Part shown: positions 22,338 to 28,583 of the stretch, piece after piece
Layout: each line of letters begins with the position of its first letter
How positions within the stretch are numbered: the first letter of the stretch is position 1
Origin: CAZOVB01 sp964583095
GTDB lineage: Bacteria; Planctomycetota; Phycisphaerae; SM23-33
DNA length: 30,211 nucleotides
Direction of reading: 5' to 3'
NCBI GenBank assembly: GCA_964583095.1
Contig: CAZOVB010000053.1
Coordinates: 1-30,211 of the forward strand
Notes under the pieces: model-generated
Databases searched by the model: none
Told to the model about the DNA's origin: nothing
Seen by the model: the letters and a program-made list of their open reading frames with translations, nothing else
Made by a program: the position numbers and the translations under genes

Positions 22338-23957
22338 TCATGCCATCCAGGATGTTGAGTTTGTCCAAGCGTCCATTTCCTCTTCCTCGACCGGCTGCAC
22401 AACAGCCCGATCCTGCTGTATGGTCGATGGGCGCGGAGGCTTGCCACTTGGCGGCTTTATCGCACGGAGCGTAGCGAATGTCAACGCAAGTGAATCGGCC
22501 AGGTCGGGGGAGCGCACCCCGCGGGCCTTCATCTGATCCTTGCTCTCAAGCAGTGTATCGTTCGACAGAGTGGGCTTGATCTGCGGCGCCGTGATGTCGG
22601 CCTGCAGCATATCCGTGTCGGGTATCGATACCCCTTCCTCGAGCTCCAGCCAGTCCTTCATGCGTGTCCACATCTCCGATCGACGGTTCTTCGGCCCCGG
22701 CACCTTGGGCTTGGCCAGCTTGTGCTCGGACGTGCCCCCGAAATTCACCCCGCGAATCAGTTTCGCGTAGTACGGATCCTCGTTGCGCAGCGCTGAGATC
22801 ACCCCGTAGCCAATGCCGCCGGCGTCGATGAAAACCACGTCGGGCTGGTTCTCGTCAACCATCTCACGCAGCCAGGCCACCGCCTCGGCGGTCCCCAGCT
22901 TGTTACGCCACTTGATCCACGGCACCTTGAACCCCTGGCGCTGCGCGATGGAGAACCGGTCACCACCCGGGCCGGCCGGGTCGACTCCCATGATTTTCGG
23001 TCCATAGGCTTCCACCCCCTGGCGTTTCCTAGCCCGCAACACCGTCACAGCAGAGATGAACGGGTCGGTGTCGGCGGATACAAACGCCATATCCGGCGTG
23101 GCCGGGTACTCCCGATCGAAGCGCTTGGTGCTGCGCAGCTCCGATATTTTCATCCGCCGCCACACCATCTGCGACAGCGACAGACCGAACATCTCGGCAT
23201 ACTCGACCTCGGACAGCTCCCCATCCTCGGCCACGTCCGACAGCTCAAAGCCATCCGGCACCGGCCGGCGGTATTCCTCCTGCCAGAACCACGGAATGAA
23301 AATCGCCTGGTAGTCGCTGCGCTCGGCCACCGCATCGTTCCACCGCTCGTAGAACTCCCCATCCGGCCCGTTGGCCGTCGACTCCAGGATGATCTCGGTG
23401 CCTTCGAGATCGGGAATGGTCTGCACGGACGAGCTGAAGTGCTCACTGGCGTTGGTCCAGAAAGCGGCCTCGGAGCCGTGCATCAGCGTGGACGTGCGGC
23501 TGCGCCCGCCGGCCTTCTGCCCCGCCGTGGCCACGATATAGCCCGAATCCATGCGGTCGAAACGCAGCTCTTTGGCGTTGGAGATCCCCGTGTGGGGGGC
23601 CAGCGGATTATGCTGGTGGTAGCGCTCGACGATGGCGAACAGGTTATCCGACGCACTCTGCTCATGCGCCAGGATATACACGTTGGTGCCCTTGTTCATC
23701 GTGCACCGGTGGTAGAACCTGGCCGCGGTGTAGGTGGAGATCCCCTGCTGTCGCCCCTTCAGGAATATGGCCCGCACCTTACCGGTTTTCTCGCGCTGCT
23801 CTTCCAGGCGCTGGTGCGCGTACATCTGCGCCGAATTGAACTCGAACGGGACCAGGTTACCGCCCTTGGTGCGGATCCGCAGAACCGACTTGGCGTAGGT
23901 GGGCAGATCATCACGCAGCTTACGCAGCAGCGCCTTACGTCGGGCCTGATCAGTCAT
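22338..23957 (-). CDS. terL: Large terminase subunit
   Basis: The protein is 539 aa from ATG23957, preceded by AGGAGAGTGACG; the extension to 24035 lies over the small terminase gene. The ATPase has a Walker-A-like FLKGRQQGIST (residues 66-75) and a Walker-B-like LMHGSEAAFW with Glu163, in which Ser replaces the usual Asp, as in several TerL families. The RNase-H-type nuclease has Asp326 (IMGVDPAGPGGDRF), Asp378 (VFIDAGGIGYG) and Asp488 (RSPDLADSLALTF). It packages DNA into the procapsid and cuts the concatemer. It overlaps terS by 8 nt. Confidence 0.93.
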   Translation of the reverse strand: MTDQARRKALLRKLRDDLPTYAKSVLRIRTKGGNLVPFEFNSAQMYAHQRLEEQREKTGKVRAIFLKGRQQGISTYTAARFYHRCTMNKGTNVYILAHEQSASDNLFAIVERYHQHNPLAPHTGISNAKELRFDRMDSGYIVATAGQKAGGRSRTSTLMHGSEAAFWTNASEHFSSSVQTIPDLEGTEIILESTANGPDGEFYERWNDAVAERSDYQAIFIPWFWQEEYRRPVPDGFELSDVAEDGELSEVEYAEMFGLSLSQMVWRRMKISELRSTKRFDREYPATPDMAFVSADTDPFISAVTVLRARKRQGVEAYGPKIMGVDPAGPGGDRFSIAQRQGFKVPWIKWRNKLGTAEAVAWLREMVDENQPDVVFIDAGGIGYGVISALRNEDPYYAKLIRGVNFGGTSEHKLAKPKVPGPKNRRSEMWTRMKDWLELEEGVSIPDTDMLQADITAPQIKPTLSNDTLLESKDQMKARGVRSPDLADSLALTFATLRAIKPPSGKPPRPSTIQQDRAVVQPVEEEEMDAWTNSTSWMA

Positions 23958-24303
23958 CGTCACTCTCCTGATCAGGGTCGGGGGTGGGCCACGGACTGGC
24001 GTGGTCGGGAACCTCGTACTCGAGCTGCCCATCACGCTCTGGGGTGACGTCGATCATCTCCCGATCGAGCTCGGCCAGCAGATCCTCCACATCGCGTGAT
24101 CCGGGCTGCACGGGCTCCCGGTCAATAACCTTCGGAAACAGCTTGGTGTAAAAATCCGTCGGATTCTCCCTGGCCCACTCGGTCATCGCATCGGCGCCGC
24201 CCAGCTGGTCGAACACCGTCATCACCGCGGCCCGCGCGTACTTCCCGGCATGGACCATGACCTGCCCACTCTTGGAAACATCCGGCAGATTGGACTTGCT
24301 CAC
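23950..24303 (-). CDS. terS: Small terminase subunit-like protein
   Basis: The protein is 117 aa. The start is GTG24303, whose GTGA overlaps the stop of the 48-aa gene upstream. The segment ARAAVMTVFDQLGGADAMTEWARENPTDFYTKLFPKVI is typical of proteins found directly before TerL in many phages and is probably the DNA-recognition/oligomerisation part. The C-terminus is acidic (PDPDQESDDD), possibly for TerL contact. No clear helix-turn-helix can be assigned by eye. Confidence 0.75.
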   Translation of the reverse strand: MSKSNLPDVSKSGQVMVHAGKYARAAVMTVFDQLGGADAMTEWARENPTDFYTKLFPKVIDREPVQPGSRDVEDLLAELDREMIDVTPERDGQLEYEVPDHASPWPTPDPDQESDDD

Positions 24304-24446
24304 TTCTTCCCCTTACCACCCTGAGACGCCCGGATGGCGCGGCCCTGGCGGGCTGCCTTCGCCTTCGATCCAGAGCCGGTGTAACACTTCTGGCCGCCGT
24401 ACTGGTGACCGCTCTTACCGCCCCTCACACATCGCTTTACCGGCAT
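24300..24446 (-). CDS. Small basic phage protein, 48 aa
   Basis: The gene is short and easily missed. It begins MPVKRCVRGGKSGHQYGGQK, then CYTGSGSKAKAARQGRAIRASQGGKGKK. This resembles a small family I know from phage terminase regions (MPVKR..GGK.GY.YG...CYTY...KA...A..QG.AI). It is very basic (Lys/Arg-rich) with two Cys residues, so DNA or RNA contact is possible, but the function is unknown. The start shares one base with the lipoprotein stop (TGATG), and the stop overlaps the terS GTG. Confidence 0.7.
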   Translation of the reverse strand: MPVKRCVRGGKSGHQYGGQKCYTGSGSKAKAARQGRAIRASQGGKGKK

Positions 24447-24709
24447 CACAACCCCCTCGGGCACTGCTCCCGTAAAAACTGCAGCAGCGCAGCCGGATCC
24501 AGCTGGGACAGATCCATCGCCTGGGGAAACTCGATCCGCGCCGTAGCCGCATCGGTCGACGTCCAGCGCCCCTGCACACTGCCACAGAACACCTGAACCG
24601 CGTTGTCCTCGGGGCCTACACCAATGGATCTCTCCACCACGTTGCCCCCGCCTACTGAGCTGCAGGCACTGAGCACCACGACCGCCAACATCACCAAAAT
24701 CATTCGCAT
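24446..24709 (-). CDS. Phage-encoded lipoprotein, 87 aa
   Basis: The ATG at 24709 gives MRMILVMLAVVVLSACSS: a basic start, a hydrophobic core and a lipobox LSAC, so lipidation at that Cys is expected. The mature part is about 70 residues with two more Cys (VQVFCGSVQG; FLREQCPRGL), possibly a disulfide. It lies in the late operon before the terminases, not next to the lysis genes. It could be an outer spanin (Rz1-like), but it lacks the Pro-rich pattern. A superinfection-exclusion lipoprotein is another option. The function is open. Confidence 0.65.
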   Translation of the reverse strand: MRMILVMLAVVVLSACSSVGGGNVVERSIGVGPEDNAVQVFCGSVQGRWTSTDAATARIEFPQAMDLSQLDPAALLQFLREQCPRGL

Positions 24710-24753
24710 CTCACCGTCCTCGCACTTGGGTTTCACTGCAGAATACCACAGCA

Positions 24754-25104
24754 CTACGATCCATTCACACGTCTGGCTGCGGTGGGGGGCGCATCGGGGC
24801 CCCGGTACAGCATCTTGAGCCGATGCTTGTTGCGCATGGTCATGTAATACCCCTCCCCGCGCTGCGTCTCGATCTCAATACCGTAGGGCTTGAGCTTGCG
24901 CCGAATATCACACACCGTCGTGCGCACGCTCCCGGTGGGGTGGCCCTTCGGATTCTTCACCGAGCCCTTCGTGTGCTTCATCACTTCGACCAGATCCCCC
25001 ATGGACGCGGTGGGGCGCGCCACGATCATGGCCAGGATCCGCGTTTGCGCTACCGAGAGCTTGGGTGGCCGGGTCGGGGGGCTGGTCTGATTCGTGGTGG
25101 CCAT
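24754..25104 (-). CDS. Winged-helix DNA-binding regulator
   Basis: The protein is 116 aa; ATG25104 has CGGAG 9 nt upstream. The sequence LSVAQTRILAMIVARPTASMGDLVEVM ... SVRTTVCDIRRKLKPYGIEIETQRGEGYYM matches the OmpR/PhoB-type winged helix (recognition helix in VRTTVCDIRRKL; wing in TQRGEGYYM). It has no receiver domain. As the first gene of the minus-strand late operon, and next to the divergent promoter region with several dyads, it is a good candidate for the regulator acting on that region; this link is inferred. Confidence 0.75.
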   Translation of the reverse strand: MATTNQTSPPTRPPKLSVAQTRILAMIVARPTASMGDLVEVMKHTKGSVKNPKGHPTGSVRTTVCDIRRKLKPYGIEIETQRGEGYYMTMRNKHRLKMLYRGPDAPPTAARRVNGS

Positions 25105-25146
25105 GTGCTGGGCTCCGGGTGGCTCGTTTGAATGTCAATGAGGTTC

Positions 25147-25175
25147 ATGGTATTGGGTATGTGGTTTTTTGTCAA
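25147..25175 (-). promoter_or_regulatory. Sigma70-like promoter for the late operon
   Basis: On the minus strand, TTGACA (25175-25170) is followed after 17 nt by TACCAT (25152-25147). The -35 is perfect; the -10 has 4 of 6 consensus bases. The predicted start is near 25140, about 36 nt before the regulator gene. An A-run follows the -35. Confidence 0.65.
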
Positions 25176-25339
25176 GCGAGTTGTGAAATTTCTTCGTTAC
25201 CAAGTGGCTTCGTGACCAGGCCACCCAGCCCCCCACTCGAACCACCCCCCGGGGTCGGCGCCAGGTCGCCCCAGCGAGCGCTAACTACCAAGCACGCAGC
25301 ATGCCAGGTTGCACCGAGAACAGTGCATTGTCCTGATTG

Positions 25340-25355
25340 TGTGACCCGGATCACA
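25340..25355. promoter_or_regulatory. CRP-like palindrome upstream of the first early promoter
   Basis: TGTGA, CCCGGA, TCACA: perfect CRP half-sites with the standard 6-nt spacer. The centre is about 71 nt upstream of the predicted start of the promoter at 25384. A nearly identical copy lies at 26785-26800. It may bind host CRP/FNR-family protein or a phage regulator. Confidence 0.55.
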
Positions 25356-25383
25356 ATACACTAAATTGAGTGCATGGTACACG

Positions 25384-25412
25384 TTGACAATGCACCGGAA
25401 TCAATGCATTAT
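25384..25412 (+). promoter_or_regulatory. Sigma70-like promoter for the early operon
   Basis: TTGACA (25384-25389), 17 nt, CATTAT (25407-25412). TGCA-type motifs lie in the spacer and just downstream, so this promoter is probably repressible. Confidence 0.65.
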
Positions 25413-25418
25413 GTACGC

Positions 25419-25438
25419 ATGCACTAAAGACAGTGCAT
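25419..25438. promoter_or_regulatory. Dyad ATGCACT-N6-AGTGCAT, copy 1
   Basis: Perfect 7-bp half-sites with a 6-nt spacer, beginning 7 nt after the -10, so at or near the transcription start and 30 nt before the first early ATG. It could be an operator or, in RNA, a hairpin in the leader. Copy 2 is at 26844-26863. Confidence 0.6.
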
Positions 25439-25448
25439 CACAGCAACC

Positions 25449-25468
25449 ACGACACGGGAGATAGGACG
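25449..25468 (+). repeat. 20-nt translation leader box, copy 1
   Basis: ACGACACGGGAGATAGGACG ends exactly at ATG25469. The GGGAG is the ribosome-binding core, 8 nt from the ATG. The other copies are at 26872, 27161, 28159 (cut by the gap), 28786 and 29952, with a degenerate copy at 28351. Confidence 0.8.
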
Positions 25469-25720
25469 ATGTGGACAATGCTAATTTACAGAGAAGATAG
25501 ACCGGTACCAGGGGACCGGGACGTGGTGCATGTCGCCACGTTGAAAGAGGCGGCAGAGCTGTTGAAGGCGGCGCACATAGAATCAGGCGCGCCAAACGTG
25601 ACCGAGTACGAAACCACGTCAGCGCTGCTGTACCGTGGCCGGTTCTTCACAGTGGCAGCGCTCGACGCTGCGCACATGTGGGAGATAGGGCCACGTGGTG
25701 GCGTAAACTGCATGCACTGA
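25469..25720 (+). CDS. Small early protein, 83 aa
   Basis: The start at 25469 is set by the leader box directly upstream. The sequence (MWTMLIYREDRPVPGDRDVVHVATLKEAAELLKAAHIESGAPNVTEYETTS ... FFTVAALDAAHMWEI) is not a family I know. It looks like a compact alpha/beta domain. It is the first gene of the early operon, a position where phages often encode host-takeover or anti-defence proteins; that is only context. Confidence 0.6.
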   Translation: MWTMLIYREDRPVPGDRDVVHVATLKEAAELLKAAHIESGAPNVTEYETTSALLYRGRFFTVAALDAAHMWEIGPRGGVNCMH

Positions 25721-25746
25721 AACCAATGCAAAAGAGGCGGGGAACC

Positions 25747-25968
25747 ATGAACACAGCAGCAGAGCAACACAGCAACGTAAGCACCACGACACTGGAACGG
25801 CGACTGGCCAGAGCGCAGCGCCGGGCACGCGATGCTGGTAGCGCTTGGGTCATCTCATTCATGGCCGGGGATCTTGATGCCATGGACGTGGAAGCGGAAG
25901 ACGCAGAACACTGGCGGGGAGAGGCGGCCGCACTTGGCGCCCAGCTCCAAGCGCGTGGCGCCAAGTAG
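25747..25968 (+). CDS. Small helical early protein, 73 aa
   Basis: ATG25747 follows GAGGCGGGGAACC, a ribosome-binding site different from the common leader box. The product is almost all helical and charged (TTLERRLARAQRRARDAGSAWVISFMAGDLDAMDVEAEDAEHWRGEAAALGAQLQ), like a helical hairpin. I do not recognise it. The frame could extend upstream, but the spacing supports this start. Confidence 0.55.
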   Translation: MNTAAEQHSNVSTTTLERRLARAQRRARDAGSAWVISFMAGDLDAMDVEAEDAEHWRGEAAALGAQLQARGAK

Positions 25969-26011
25969 GGGCCAATCAAATGCACCATTCTCGGTGCTCC
26001 CTTTACGCGCG

Positions 26012-26083
26012 TTCTGTTTGTCCTAAGAGGATAGCATTTACAAAAATAGTATTGGTAATGTTATCATCGTAGGACAAACAGAA
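26012..26083. promoter_or_regulatory. 27-bp inverted repeat bracketing a promoter-like segment
   Basis: The arms are 26012-26038 and 26057-26083 with 24 of 27 positions paired. The outer 14 bp (TTCTGTTTGTCCTA and TAGGACAAACAGAA) are perfect, and the spacer is an AT-rich 18 nt. TTTACA (26037-26042) and TATCAT (26062-26067, 19-nt spacing) make a weak promoter inside it. It lies in the 179-nt gap before the gene at 26148. Options are a paired operator, a replication or recombination site, or a very long RNA stem. Confidence 0.7.
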
Positions 26084-26131
26084 AGGGAAAACAGCGTACC
26101 ATAGAACCGGTGCACTATGCTCCCAGCAACC

Positions 26132-26147
26132 ATGACAGGGTGACACT
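26132..26147 (+). repeat. Second leader box, copy at the 213-aa gene
   Basis: ATGACAGGGTGACACT ends exactly at ATG26148. It matches 15 of 16 positions of the box before the nuclease gene (1695-1710). Confidence 0.55.
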
Positions 26148-26789
26148 ATGAACCACGGAACAGCGATAGAAGAAGCGAAGAAAACCGAGCAATTCCGGCA
26201 GTTTAAGCGGATCATCACCAAACACTACGACGGCGACCCGGCCACGGCGCGCGCACTCAGTGGTAAAGCATGGACACTTGCACGAAAACGGGGAAAAGTG
26301 CCAACAGACCTATTGTCCGCCGTCGCTGCACTGATACCGGTGCTAGAACAGCACACGGGAACCGGTGCAGCATCTACGCGCGGCATCGTGCAGACACTCG
26401 CCAACCACGCTTTGATCCACTCCCAACCGTGGGATATTGTCACGCTAATTTGTGAACCGTGGAGCGAAAGCGGACCCGGTGCTGTGCTCTGGTCATCCGC
26501 CACCATCCCCAACCAATACGACGGCACCATATGGGACGACTGCCAGACCGTCCCCAGCTGGGACGACACGGCGCCCACTGTTGCCGCCCACTTGAGCGAA
26601 TACCACGACGGCGCGCCACTGACCACTGACCAGATCCGCGACATCCTGGCCGGCGCACGGTCACGCGTTTACCGCACCACGACGGGGGCCAGCAATGCGT
26701 GGATACACTACACCGACGACAGTGACCGCCATTTTTCCGCCCGCGTGTCGTTCCGCCGTGCCAGGGGCGCCCAGGGCGCGGAATTGTGA
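26148..26789 (+). CDS. Early protein of unknown function, 213 aa
   Basis: It starts directly after the second type of leader box. The N-terminal 60 residues are basic and helical (EEAKKTEQFRQFKRIITKHYDGDPATARALSGKAWTLARKRGKVPTDLLSAVAALIPVL). The rest is mixed, with Trp-rich stretches (YDGTIWDDCQTVPSWDD) and a basic C-terminus (RVSFRRARGAQ). I recognise no family. It is controlled by its own inverted-repeat region. Its stop codon overlaps the second CRP-like palindrome. Confidence 0.6.
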   Translation: MNHGTAIEEAKKTEQFRQFKRIITKHYDGDPATARALSGKAWTLARKRGKVPTDLLSAVAALIPVLEQHTGTGAASTRGIVQTLANHALIHSQPWDIVTLICEPWSESGPGAVLWSSATIPNQYDGTIWDDCQTVPSWDDTAPTVAAHLSEYHDGAPLTTDQIRDILAGARSRVYRTTTGASNAWIHYTDDSDRHFSARVSFRRARGAQGAEL

Positions 26790-26800
26790 CCCCGATCACA
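26785..26800. promoter_or_regulatory. CRP-like palindrome, copy 2
   Basis: TGTGA, CCCCGA, TCACA, then AATA; it differs from copy 1 by one base over the shared 19 nt. It overlaps the stop of the 213-aa gene and lies 8 nt before a -35 hexamer. Confidence 0.55.
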
Positions 26801-26808
26801 ATAAATGG

Positions 26809-26837
26809 TTGACACTACCTTAACACTGTGAGACATT
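26809..26837 (+). promoter_or_regulatory. Second early-operon promoter, probable
   Basis: TTGACA (26809-26814) is perfect; the -10 is weaker (GACATT at 17 nt spacing, or CATTAA at 19). The copy 2 dyad lies just downstream. This would re-initiate transcription for the genes from 26892 on. Confidence 0.5.
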
Positions 26838-26843
26838 AACACC

Positions 26844-26863
26844 ATGCACTTGATACAGTGCAT
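26844..26863. promoter_or_regulatory. Dyad ATGCACT-N6-AGTGCAT, copy 2
   Basis: Both half-sites are identical to copy 1 while the spacer differs (TGATAC versus AAAGAC). It lies 28 nt before ATG26892. Confidence 0.6.
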
Positions 26864-26871
26864 CAACGCAA

Positions 26872-26891
26872 ACGACACGGGAGATAGACAA
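26872..26891 (+). repeat. 20-nt translation leader box, copy 2
   Basis: ACGACACGGGAGATAGACAA ends exactly at ATG26892. Confidence 0.8.
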
Positions 26892-27068
26892 ATGACGATG
26901 ATAGCGGATCTTGCAGAACATATCGCCATGACGGACCCTGGCGCGCTGCGCTCCACCACTGCCACCAGTAATGCGATGCTGGCCATGGGAGAGAGTGCAG
27001 AGGCGGCCAGCGACTGGACCGATGAAGTGCGCGAGCGCGGCCGGGAGATCCTGAACCGGTATCAATGA
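26892..27068 (+). CDS. Small early protein, 58 aa
   Basis: It begins MTMIADLAEHIAMTDPGALRSTTATSNAMLAMGESAEAASDWTDEVRERGREILNRYQ in two helical halves. It is acidic, unrecognised, and has no membrane segment. The leader box sets the start. It is the first gene after the second early promoter. Confidence 0.6.
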   Translation: MTMIADLAEHIAMTDPGALRSTTATSNAMLAMGESAEAASDWTDEVRERGREILNRYQ

Positions 27069-27180
27069 CGCAGTGCCCAGCGCGTAGCAGTTTGCCACCA
27101 CGGGAGCTGCTACCGGTGCGCACTGCACCACGACGGGGGCGCGGACTGTCCCCACCACCAACGACACGGGAGATTGAACC
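27069..27180 (+). repeat. Structured leader unit 1 (two hairpins plus leader box)
   Basis: After the stop come CAGTGCCCAGCGC, then hairpin 1: GTAGCAG (27084-27090), 16-nt loop TTTGCCACCACGGGAG, CTGCTAC (27107-27113). Hairpin 2 is GGTGC, 5 nt, GCACC (27115-27129). The leader box is at 27161-27180. Hairpin 1 of unit 2 has the same loop but a different paired stem. No U-run follows, so it is not an intrinsic terminator. Confidence 0.7.
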
Positions 27181-28089
27181 ATGAGCAGAGTAGTACAGAC
27201 ACCAGAGTACAAGCACGCCATCAACGGGGTCAGTGGGCGGATGTTCGCCCGCACGGTCCACCCTGATCGACCTGGCCGGTGGTGCAGCCAGCGATGGATC
27301 AGCGAATCGCGGCCGATTGCTGGATATGGAAGTGACCACAGCAAAATCAGTGTTGAGATCCGGTTTGATGATGGGCTTAACAACGGCCATGCCACGTTTG
27401 CCATCACGGCGACGGTGCGCACGCCAGGGCGGCGCGACATCGACGCGGGCGGATGCATGCACGATGATATACACCAGCACTTCCCGGAGCTGGCCCACTT
27501 GATCCGGTGGCACTTGTGCAGCACTGATGGCCCAATGCACTACCTGGCCAACACGCTGTATTTTGCCAGTGACTGCGACCACAACGGGCGAAGGGTCGGG
27601 GAGCCTGACCGGTTCGATTACGTGGTGTACTTCGATGATGTGCCCATCGGTCACGTGGTGACTGAGAAAATGTATCGGTTTCTGTCGGATCTCAAGGGTC
27701 CATTGATGCCGGTGGCGTATGACCATGACCGCGACCTGGCCACCTACGGCACGCACTACGCGCCCGATGGTATGGGCGGTATGAGCTGGGCGCGGGCGCC
27801 GTGGAGAACCTACCGGGAAGCGGATGAATTTTGCCGGGCCTTCAACCACTGCACGCCACGTTTTGAAGTGGTCCCCACTCACTGGAGCCAGGGCAAAGCG
27901 CGGGAGCTGGACGCGGCGCGCGGCGCTGCCTGCTGGCCAGAGGCGACGGACGAGCAGCTGTCGGCGCCGCGCGCGGACCTGGAGCGCGTATTGATTGAGC
28001 GCTTGCCCGCACTGCTGGCGGATTTCCGCCGGGAGACTGAAGAGGCGGGTTTTCTGTGGTCACCGGATGACGTGACAGCGACCGCGTGA
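27181..28089 (+). CDS. Conserved phage protein of unknown function, 302 aa
   Basis: ATG27181 follows the leader box; here the box contains an in-frame TGA, which shows that the box is not coding. The segments HFPELAHLIRWHLCSTDGPMHYLANTLYFASDCDHNGRR, PDRFDYVVYFDDVPIGH and ELDAARGAACWPEATDEQLSAPRADLERVLIERLPALLADFR match a protein family I recall from many phages, without a known function. It is a soluble protein with several His and Cys residues (HLIRWHLC, HYLAN, CDHN) that might bind metal; that is a guess. Confidence 0.75.
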   Translation: MSRVVQTPEYKHAINGVSGRMFARTVHPDRPGRWCSQRWISESRPIAGYGSDHSKISVEIRFDDGLNNGHATFAITATVRTPGRRDIDAGGCMHDDIHQHFPELAHLIRWHLCSTDGPMHYLANTLYFASDCDHNGRRVGEPDRFDYVVYFDDVPIGHVVTEKMYRFLSDLKGPLMPVAYDHDRDLATYGTHYAPDGMGGMSWARAPWRTYREADEFCRAFNHCTPRFEVVPTHWSQGKARELDAARGAACWPEATDEQLSAPRADLERVLIERLPALLADFRRETEEAGFLWSPDDVTATA

Positions 28090-28171
28090 CAGTCCCCAGC
28101 GCGTGACGGTTTGCCACCATGGGAGCCGTCACCGGTGCGGATTGCACCAGACGACAACACGACACGGGAGA
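28090..28171 (+). repeat. Structured leader unit 2, cut by the N gap
   Basis: CAGTCCCCAGCGC, then hairpin 1: GTGACGG (28103-28109), 16-nt loop TTTGCCACCATGGGAG, CCGTCAC (28126-28132). Hairpin 2 is GGTGC, GGATT, GCACC (28134-28148). The leader box begins at 28159 and runs into the gap. Compared with unit 1, three stem positions change on both sides, keeping pairing. Confidence 0.75.
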
Positions 28172-28271
28172 NNNNNNNNNNNNNNNNNNNNNNNNNNNNN
28201 NNNNNNNNNNNNNNNNNNNNNNNNNNNNNNNNNNNNNNNNNNNNNNNNNNNNNNNNNNNNNNNNNNNNNNN
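28172..28271. other. Assembly gap of 100 N
   Basis: Exactly 100 N, directly after a leader box, so the start of the next gene is missing. Repeated units on both sides may have caused the assembly break. Confidence 0.99.
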
Positions 28272-28381
28272 TGCTGTTGATGGTATTTACAGCGCCGGTG
28301 GCCGGTATCGTGATAATCACGGTCCAGTACCGCCAGGCGATCCATGCACGACGACACGGAGCGCGCCGACATGACCAGTAA
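28272..28381 (+). CDS. Small membrane protein, 5' end lost in the gap
   Basis: The codon frame from 28274 reads LLMVFTAPVAGIVIITVQYRQAIHARRHGARRHDQ and stops at 28379-28381: one hydrophobic segment and a basic tail. Another frame ending at 28372-28374 is also open but has AT-rich third positions, unlike its neighbours, so I prefer the membrane frame. A leader box just before the gap implies a start soon after 28171, but the true gap length is unknown. Confidence 0.45.
28351..28370 (+). repeat. Degenerate 20-nt leader box
   Basis: ACGACACGGAGCGCGCCGAC ends exactly at ATG28371. The first 9 bases match the box; the second half differs because it also encodes the end of the upstream membrane protein. 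Confidence 0.5.
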
Positions 28382-28583
28382 ATCAGCACCGGGGGACGTG
28401 GTGACGCTGCCAGCCGGTACCGGGTACCACGTTGGCTTTGATTTTTACCGCCAGGGCGATGACGTGGCCGTGACGGTGGTGCGGGGGCACGGGTGTAACC
28501 TGGTTTTCCGCCACCCCCAGCACGCCGATCAAGCATACACGGCAAAGCACCTTATCAGAACAGGGGACCAGACCGATGAATGA
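28371..28583 (+). CDS. Small early protein, 70 aa
   Basis: The sequence begins MTSKSAPGDVVTLPAGTGYHVGFDFYRQGDDVAVTVVRGHGCNLVFRHPQHADQAYTAKHL. It is predicted to be a small beta-barrel-like domain. An upstream ATG at 28344 would add 9 residues over the leader box; 28371 fits the pattern of the other genes. Unrecognised. The end overlaps the next start. Confidence 0.6.
   Translation: MTSKSAPGDVVTLPAGTGYHVGFDFYRQGDDVAVTVVRGHGCNLVFRHPQHADQAYTAKHLIRTGDQTDE

Larger units (their letters stand above)
25105..25468. promoter_or_regulatory. Divergent control region between late and early operons
   Basis: No gene is seen in this 364-nt stretch. It holds a minus-strand promoter (25147-25175), a CRP-like palindrome (25340-25355), a plus-strand promoter (25384-25412), six TGCA-centred motifs (TGCA at 25324, 25371, 25391, 25405, 25420, 25434) on and around it, and the first copy of the 20-nt translation leader. 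The part 25200-25310 is C-rich, and I see nothing else definite in it. Confidence 0.7.

Noticed and set aside
25433..25468. N-terminal extensions reading (H/N)DTGDR before several early genes
   Set aside because: The leader box happens to be open in frame, which makes the extension look conserved. In the copy at 27161-27180 the same frame holds a TGA, so the box is a non-coding leader.
27084..27129. Leader hairpins as rho-independent terminators
   Set aside because: Stable stems are present but no U-run follows, and translation signals for the next gene lie directly downstream.
26863..27882. Long minus-strand open frames opposite the early genes
   Set aside because: They oppose genes with leader boxes and with a recognisable family protein; no promoter or ribosome-binding site was seen for them.
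28273..28374. Alternative frame after the second N gap
   Set aside because: It has an ATGA-type overlap with the next gene, but its third codon positions are AT-rich, unlike the neighbours, and the other frame gives a clean membrane segment.
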